Shown: positions 57,784-64,000 of the stretch, one piece after another
Position numbering within the stretch: position 1 is the first letter of the stretch
Layout of the letters: every line of letters begins with the position of its first letter
NCBI GenBank assembly: GCA_025765615.1
Contig: JAIVFJ010000030.1
Span: 124,001 to 188,000 of the forward strand
Origin: Zopfochytrium polystomum
Taxonomy: Eukaryota > Chytridiomycota > Chytridiomycetes > Chytridiales > Chytridiaceae
Length of the DNA stretch: 64,000 nt
Reading direction: 5' to 3'
Made by a program: the position numbers and the translations under genes
The notes under the pieces: model-generated
What the model was told of the DNA's origin: nothing
Seen by the model: only the letters and a program-made list of their open reading frames with translations
Database searches by the model: none

Positions 57784-58887
57784 TCAGTAAATACGCGTGG
57801 TGGGTTGGATCATTTTCGGCCCGTTGGGGTCGCTCGCCTGCGTCGGAGCCCCAGCGAACTCGGCAAAGCTCGAGGCGTTTGAACCGCCGGGAGGCGGGAG
57901 TCTGCGTTTGCCAGTTGGTTTCTTCGCGTTCAACGAGTCTGAGGAGCCACCGTCATCCCCAAGAACAACGGAGCTGCGCAAAATGGGGGAAGCGGCCGCA
58001 GCGGCTGCAGCAGGACCACGCTTGTGCTGCAGGGATTCTGCGACTGAGCCGTTGTGAACTGTTGCAGTTCCCGCCGCTTGCTTCGCCGCTTGAGGGGCAG
58101 CCGGCTCTGCCGCTGCGGCAACCGGCTTGGACAGAGGTGCTGACGGAGTGGTGTCGTGAGCAAGACTGAAGTTGGATCGAAAGTGCGGGGACCCTTCGAC
58201 AGGGCGTTTGCCAGGTCGGTGAGTGGTAGAATCTGCCGACGGAAGGATTGGGTTCTCTGACTTCTTGGCCGCCCGCGGAGGAGGCGGAGCAACGTCTTCA
58301 CCACCAAACACAATGTTGGAGATAGCAGCTGATATGCAAATTACGGATCGACAGCCGTCAAATGGATGTTGGACACACAACCACAAAAATCGAAGGAAGG
58401 CCACCCACCAGAGCGAGGACCAGGCTTCTTGCCCTTTGCGGGCGCAGGCGACTCGGCAAGATTCAGAGACGAGATGCCGGTGGTGCGGGTCGGTGACATC
58501 GGGGACGCTGCCGGGAGGGGGTCCGGCTGATCAAATATCGACGACTTTGAGTACGGACCGTAGCGCTTGCCGGTCTGGGAAGGCGAGGTTACAACGGCGG
58601 GAGCAGTGGACTTGATCGTCGGAGAGCCGGCGGCGGCGGCCGTGGGTGATGACGAGGATGCGGCATCGGAGCCATCGCCGAAGCGGATACTGGACTTTGC
58701 ACTGCTGCGGTAAGACTGAAAGGCCCAACCCGACCCGGGCGGATACGAGCGTGTGCGTGTGCGTGATTTAGTAGTCGCGGCAGCGGAGGGAGAAGGGTAT
58801 CAGGTTCGTTCGGCCGGCAACCAGTCATGAGGCAGGCGCAAGCACACGCAGACTCGCAAACAGACAGACAGACAGACTGCTCACCAT
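57784..58887 (-). CDS. JPT/HN1 (Jupiter microtubule-associated)-like protein
   Basis: Three coding exons: 58887-58885 (the ATG alone), 58715-58409 and 58328-57784; 284 residues. No folded domain is visible. Repeated short motifs are: SSIRFGDGSD and GPYSKSSIFD early, AAISNIVFGGEDVAPPPP mid-protein, and GKRRLPPPGGSNASSFAEF near the end, with many Ser-Pro sites. The combination of SNI(V)FG and R-x-PPGG-SN-x-S resembles the small disordered Jupiter/HN1 family linked to microtubules, but the match is only of short motifs. An A run of about 29 (57748-57776) lies just past the stop codon. Confidence 0.55.
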
Positions 58888-59722
58888 GTTTGTTTCCTTT
58901 TTGGATCTTCTTTTTCTTTTTTTTCTTTTTTTTTCTTTTTCCTGTTTTTGTTGAACTACAGATCTTTTTTCTGTTTGTCTTCGCTTTCTCTCTCTCTGTC
59001 TGTCTCGCTGTCTCTCTGTCTCTCTGTCGCTCTCTTTCGCTCTCTCTTTTTCGATGCACACCTCCATGGGAGGCCGCTTGTCGGGCCACCAACGAGCAAG
59101 GGTGGGTGTGAACGGCGCAAGCCGACGACGGACCTCTCTCTTTCCTTCTCTCTCTCTCACTCTCACTCTCACTCTCACTCTCTATCTCTCTCTCTCTCTC
59201 TGTCTCTGAACATTTTGTTAATACAAGAAACAACAAAGGGAGGGGGACGAGGAGGTAGGGAAGGAGGGAATGAATTCAGGACGGATTGGTACGATTTGGG
59301 ACGGTATCACGCTCCAGAGTTTTGAGAGTGGCTCCCAAAACCCCCAATCACCGAACATCGGAGGCCAATCAGACAGAGAGAGGGAGAGCGAGAGAGAGAG
59401 ACAGACAGAGGAAGAGAGAGAGAGAGAGAGATGAGAGAGAGAGCGAGAGAGAGAGTGCGAGAGAGAAGAGAAAGGAGAAAAAAAAAAAAAAAAAAAAAAA
59501 AGGAGAAACGGGAAAAAGCAATTTGATTGATCAGCGGGTGGTCCCGAAGGCAAAAGGAGAAATAAGTTAAAAAGGCGCCCACGCAGCCGTCCACGCACGC
59601 CGCCCGCCGCTCACTCTCTCGGTCCTCTCTCTCTCTCTCTCGCGCTGCTAGCACACACACCATCAAATCAAATCCATCAACAACAGCATCAGCAACAAAC
59701 AACAACCACTCCTCCTTCCATC
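58888..59722. repeat. Head-to-head spacer filled with TC/GA microsatellites
   Basis: 835 bp between the JPT-like gene and transketolase. TC/CTGT repeats run over about 58985-59045 and 59140-59212, GA/CAGA-type repeats over about 59376-59462, with an A run at 59479-59501 and CT repeat at 59625-59643. No protein-like frame. Such purine/pyrimidine asymmetric DNA is common in promoters with paused or nucleosome-free architecture. Confidence 0.75.
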
Positions 59723-62264
59723 ATGGTCGCCCTCGACGTCGCCACCCTCAAGCATGCCGCCACCATTTCTCGTGGCCTCGCCATGGACGCTGTGACGGCC
59801 TGCAAGTCTGGTAAGCTTTCACGCGCCACTCAATTCCCTGTTTCGGGCGCGCCGAGAGCGAAGAAGGGCGGAAGTGAAGGAAGGAAGGAGGGAGTACAGG
59901 AAAGGCCACCCAGCGCGATGCAAAAAGACATAGTCAGTTGCATATTCTCTGCTGTCCTTTTCTTCACTGCGAGGTCTCGCTCTCGCCTAGTCGTTTGGTG
60001 GCGGAACGGTTTCCGGTCAAGTTCGGCGCGTCTGTTCTTACAGAATGTGCTTGCCAGGTCACCTTGGTCTTCCCCTCGGCTGCGCGGATGTTGGCGCGGC
60101 GCTCTTTGGCAGCCTTCTCCGCTACAACCCCGATGACGCGAACTGGATAAACCGTGACAGGCAAGTCGCGTAACCACGTTAATTGTTTTAGTTTGACACT
60201 GTTGTCCAGGTTTGTGCTGTCGGCTGGTCACGGCAGGTAAGCACAACTGACCACACTCGGCGAGGCCTTCGACTGTTTTCTGAAGCACACTGCAGCATGT
60301 TTCTGTACTCGTGGCTGCATCTGTCGGGATTCAAGGTTTCACTCCAGGACGTGAAAGAGTAAGCGCACCGAGAACGATATTTTTTCCATGCTGATCACTT
60401 CTTAACACTATTCTTTCAGGTTCCGAAAGCTTCACTCCATCACTCCCGGGCACCCCGAGTTTGGAGAGACGGAGGGTGTTGAGGCAACCACTGGCCCGCT
60501 TGGAACCGGCATCTCCTCAGCCGTCGGAATCGCCGTCGCGTCCAAACTGTCGGAGGCGAAGTTCAACACCACTCACAAAATTTTTGACAACAAGGTCGTT
60601 GTCCTGGCCGGTGACGGTTGCATGCAGGAGGGTGTATCGCACGAGGCGTGCTCCTTTGCTGCGCACGAGGGTCTGGACAACTTGATTGTCATTTACGACG
60701 CCAACGAGGTCGGGGTTATGGCGTTTCTGTTGACGCAACCAATATCTGATCGAAAGTCTTTAATTTTTTAGGTCACCCTCGACGCGATGGCCAGCAAGAC
60801 TCAATCCGAAAACACTGGACTGCGATTCCAGGCGTACGGTTGGGACGTCGTTACCGTTGACGGTCACGATATTCAGGCATTCGCCAATGTAGGTTCATAC
60901 TTGCCAACTCTCTTTCTCACACTTACATTGCTCACATCTACCAATGTTGTTGAGGGCAGGCCTACGAGTTCGCCGCCTCAAACCTGAACTCCAAGCCCAA
61001 GCTCATTATCATCAAGACCGTTATCGGATTCGGTATCAAGGAAGTTCAAGGAACTAATAAGGCACACGGCGAGGCCGGCGTTAAGTTTGTTGTCGAATCC
61101 CGCAAAGCTCTGGGTCTTCCCGACGAGCTGTTCTACGTGTCGGAAGAAGTGAAGAAGTTTTTCACCAATCACAAGGCTTCCTTGAAGGCCAAGTACGACG
61201 CTTGGGTCAGCACTTACAACGCGTGGAAATCAGCCAACCCGGGCCTTGCTACTCTGTTGGAAGACGCTGTCAACAAGCGAATCCCCTCCGCGGACGATCT
61301 CCTCAGCAAAATTCCAGTTTTTGCGGACGCCCCGACGATCGCAACAAGAAAAGCTGGAGAGCTGGTTCTTCAGCCTCTTGCAAAAGCACTTCCCCTGCTC
61401 GTTTCGGGATCCGCCGATCTGCACGGATCGACCCTAAACTATATCAAGGAAGTTGGCGACTTCTCAAAGACCAACAGAAGTGGCCGCAACCTGTACTTTG
61501 GTATCAGGGAATTCGGCATGGGATGCATCGTTAACGGTATTGGATACCACGGTATCTGGCGCCCGTCCGGAGCGACGTTCTTCACGTTCTCGGACTTTTT
61601 GCGCCCAGCGTTTAGGCTTGCCGCTTTGGCAAAGCTGCCTATTTTCCACATCTTCACCCACGATTCCATCGGTGTCGGAGAAGATGGCCCCACCCACCAG
61701 CCCGTCGAGACTCTCTCTGCAGTCCGTGCCATCCCGAACTGCGATGTCATCAGACCCGCGGACCCAGAAGAGACTGCAGCTGCCTTCGTTGGCGCCATTG
61801 AGAACCTGACTGGACCGACCCTCTTGGTCCTTTCCCGTCAGAACCTCCCCTACCTGTCCTCCATTCCTGTGGAGACTCGTCGCAAGGGCACCCTTCGTGG
61901 CGGCTACATTGCTGTTCAGGAGTCCGCTCCGTTGGACACCATTCTGATTTCCTGCGGTTCCGAGCTTCAGCATGCGATCGAGGCCGCAAAGGTGCTTGGC
62001 CCCTCCACTCGTGTCGTGTCGCTTCCCTCGTTCAAGCGCTTCGATGAGCAGCCGAAAGAGTACCGCGACTCAGTTTTGCCTCACTCTGCTCGTAAGCGGG
62101 TTGCAATTGAAGCTGCGGCAACGCAATCATGGTACAAGTACGTCGGTCTGGACGGTAAGGTGGTCGGAATCGACCGCTTTGGTATGTCAGGCCCCGGAAA
62201 TCAGGTCATGGCAGCGCTCGGCATTACGGCGGATGCAGTTGTTGCTGCTGCTCGTTCCCTTTGA
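59723..62264 (+). CDS. TKT: Transketolase (pentose phosphate pathway)
   Basis: Seven exons: 59723-59810, 60058-60160, 60210-60236 (27 nt), 60296-60358, 60420-60708, 60772-60888, 60960-62264; 663 residues, the normal length. A thiamine-diphosphate enzyme moving two-carbon units between sugar phosphates in the cytosol. Visible: [59 protein letters not shown], the ThDP motif [18 protein letters not shown] with [79 protein letters not shown] and SCGSELQ. The second intron uses a GC donor. The 5' exons are small and the last exon holds two thirds of the protein. Confidence 0.97.
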
Positions 62265-62953
62265 TTCTTCGCTTTAGTTTTTGTGCTCTATTCTCCTCTT
62301 TCACGTTTTTGACGAAGCCCTGTTGCCGGGCCTTTCATCGTGAAATACATGCATTTACAGTTCTTGTATTGGAATGGGTATTACGCCGAATATGTTCAGA
62401 GCAGAACCGGGGCGTATTGTAATCAGTTTCCGCACGAAAACGACGAGGCGACCAGCTCAGCGATTGTCCGCAGTGCAACTGAAATTTCTGCTGCTCTCTG
62501 ACTTCGCATTTTCCTCTCAGGCGGTTTCACTTTCGCTGTTTAGCACTGTTTCTCGTTCTCTCCCTCATTTATCAATTATCCCACCGTTTGATTAGATCCG
62601 CTTGTATACGGGCGAATCCCACTCCTGATGCGTAAAACACTAACAGAAGGTTTTCACAAATTGTACACTGTCTCCCACTTGACACCTTTGACCCAGGACG
62701 CTCCTCTGCGCCACTGCAGAGTACTGCGACCTATGCATTCGAATCCATCCTTGCTGCGTAGGAGCAGACGCTCTCTACCTGCTTTGGCCAGCGGCCTGCT
62801 TTCGAGCATTCTCCTCGCCGGCATCCGTCGCTGCAGCTGCACTGGGTGACGGTTCGGATTGAAAGACGAGGAAGCGTTTCGTGTCAAGCTCAAACAAAAA
62901 AAGCTGCCAAATTTGGCGTGTTCTGACTGACCAACGCTGGAGTGGTGCTGGGA
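62265..62953. other. Spacer between transketolase and arrestin-like gene
   Basis: About 690 bp with T/C-rich stretches. It should hold the transketolase 3' end and the promoter of the following gene; no additional coding sequence recognised on either strand. Confidence 0.45.
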
Positions 62954-64000
62954 ATGGCCGCCCCAGGCAGCGCCAACGATGATTCTGCTGCAGCTGCGAC
63001 GTCTGCGGTGGCCGCCTCCGCCGCCCCTTCCAAGGGGAGGTGGACCTTCAAGCAGCTGCCGACAGAGCTTGCTGCTGGGGCGAAGTTCCGCGTGTGGACG
63101 GACCTGTTCCTCGGCTGCGATCTGGGCGCCGACGAGCCCATCGTTTTTGAGGTCGTCGGAATCGCCTCGGTTTCGTGGGTAATCCAGCCTGACAGCCCTC
63201 ATGCAGTGGAGGCAGATCGCATCGCTGGGCAGCCGAGAACTGTCAACCTGGAGGAGGAGTTTTGGAAGTCATCGACGAATTTGACGGACAGCCTGGTGAG
63301 TTGGGTGTGTGGCAATTGCCATGCACCGATCCTACCCTGCTCGTCTTCCTAAGCCCGACCTGCAACCAACCCGATCGTGACATCTGCAATCATCCTACAA
63401 AGAAACGAGGGATAGTTTCGTTGCTCGTCCGCATGTTGGGTTGACCCAACCCTTCTTCATTCCAGGATCTTATTGCTGGAGAGCACGGTTTTGTTCTCTC
63501 TCTACAACTGCCCGATGATCTATTTCCGACGTTTTCCTATGAGGATGATGAAAGCTCTGAGTATTTCTCGGTTCGTTACGTCTTCAGAGCACGGTTCCCC
63601 GCTCGAGACCAGCCAGTTCCGGACTTTGAGCGTGAGGTCAAAGTCGAGCCCTCCATAATATCAGACACCACCAGCCTTGGGTATCTGGCGGTTGAGGAGA
63701 CAAGCCAAGTCGGAGCTTACTTGAAGGTCCAAGGGAAGCGAAACCACTTTCACTCTAAGTCGCAGCTTTCGTTGTTATATTCGATGCGTGCTCCGCCCTA
63801 TCACAACGTACAGAGGGTAGTCCTTGAAGTTATCTCTCGCTACGGTTTGCCTGGACCACTTGGTCCCAGTTCTCGAGTTGGGGAGGAGCGCGTTCTGAAT
63901 ACGTTCGATCTACCTGGTATTCCTGCGGGGTTACTGTCAGAGTTCATTCTGAACTTTGAACTGCCAAATCTGCCCCCCAGTGTGTTTCTTGGGCCACTGG
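62954..64000 (+). CDS. Arrestin-fold protein, 5' part (runs off the window)
   Basis: Exon 1 is 62954-63295 and exon 2 starts at 63466 and stays open to position 64000. After an Ala-rich leader, GAKFRVWTDLFLGCDLGADE and PRTVNLEEEFWKSS resemble early arrestin strands; across the intron DLIAGEHGFVLSLQLPDDLF and EYFSVRYVFRARF match the arrestin-N hallmark (G-x-H-x-F-x-F-x-x-x-LP followed by YxVxA). Next come FEREVKVEPSI, YLKVQGKRNHFHSKSQLSLL and later strands. Fungal arrestin-related proteins are ubiquitin-ligase adaptors for transporter endocytosis; whether this has PY motifs lies outside the window. A VPS26-like role is less likely. Confidence 0.68.

Noticed and set aside
1..64000. tRNA, rRNA or transposon genes
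   Set aside because: I looked for tRNA-like arms, reverse transcriptase, transposase and terminal repeats and recognised none; a tRNAscan-SE and RepeatMasker run would settle it.

Overview
This is a gene-dense nuclear window from a eukaryote, with about 30 protein-coding genes in 64 kb on both strands. Nearly every gene is broken by short introns (most about 40-140 nt, GT-AG, a few GC-AG). I rebuilt exons by hand from splice motifs, codon phase and recalled protein-family sequence. The content fits a fungus outside Dikarya, most likely a zoosporic (chytrid-like) lineage. Fungal-type genes (FSH serine hydrolase, Efm7-type methyltransferase, old yellow enzyme, Lam/Aster-type GRAM-VASt protein) sit beside genes I associate with animals and basal fungi (MYCBP, FHIP, ARL6IP4, OXNAD1, EEF2KMT, RNF216-like RBR ligase) and a plant-like EXORDIUM/PHI-1 protein. 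The species assignment is inference. Intergenic DNA and UTRs are full of mononucleotide runs, (GA)n, (CA)n and (CAGA)n repeats.

Layout. 0-14 kb: the 5' half of UPF1 diverges from COQ2, their start codons overlapping in one CATG; then an FSH hydrolase, ARL6IP4, an RNF216-like ubiquitin ligase, a SulP transporter without a STAS domain, EEF2KMT with an apparent 1-nt frameshift, and an F-box protein carrying an XPA-like zinc/DNA-binding region. 13-24 kb: FHIP, an unrecognised 228-aa protein, OXNAD1, an old yellow enzyme, KGD4, an alpha/beta hydrolase. 24-38 kb: GRAM/VASt sterol-transfer-like protein, YIPF1/2-like protein, universal stress protein, a large DH-PH RhoGEF. 38-46 kb: MYCBP, DJ-1/PfpI protein, GRF zinc-finger protein, a 14-exon P4-ATPase. 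46-64 kb: ACC-synthase-like aminotransferase, EFM7-like methyltransferase, EXORDIUM-like protein, MED6, an unrecognised 985-aa low-complexity protein, a JPT/HN1-like protein, transketolase, and the 5' part of an arrestin-like gene running off the end.

There is no sign of an operon, phage, CRISPR array or transposon; these are dispersed, mostly housekeeping genes. Functional themes recur by chance of neighbourhood: mRNA surveillance and transcription (UPF1, MED6), membrane traffic and lipid handling (FHIP, YIPF, P4-ATPase, GRAM/VASt), mitochondrial metabolism (COQ2, KGD4, OXNAD1) and translation-factor methylation (EEF2KMT, EFM7). The least ordinary items are the F-box/XPA-like fusion, the STAS-less SulP, the EXORDIUM-like protein, repeated GC-AG introns, and several micro-exons including two genes whose first coding exon is only the ATG.
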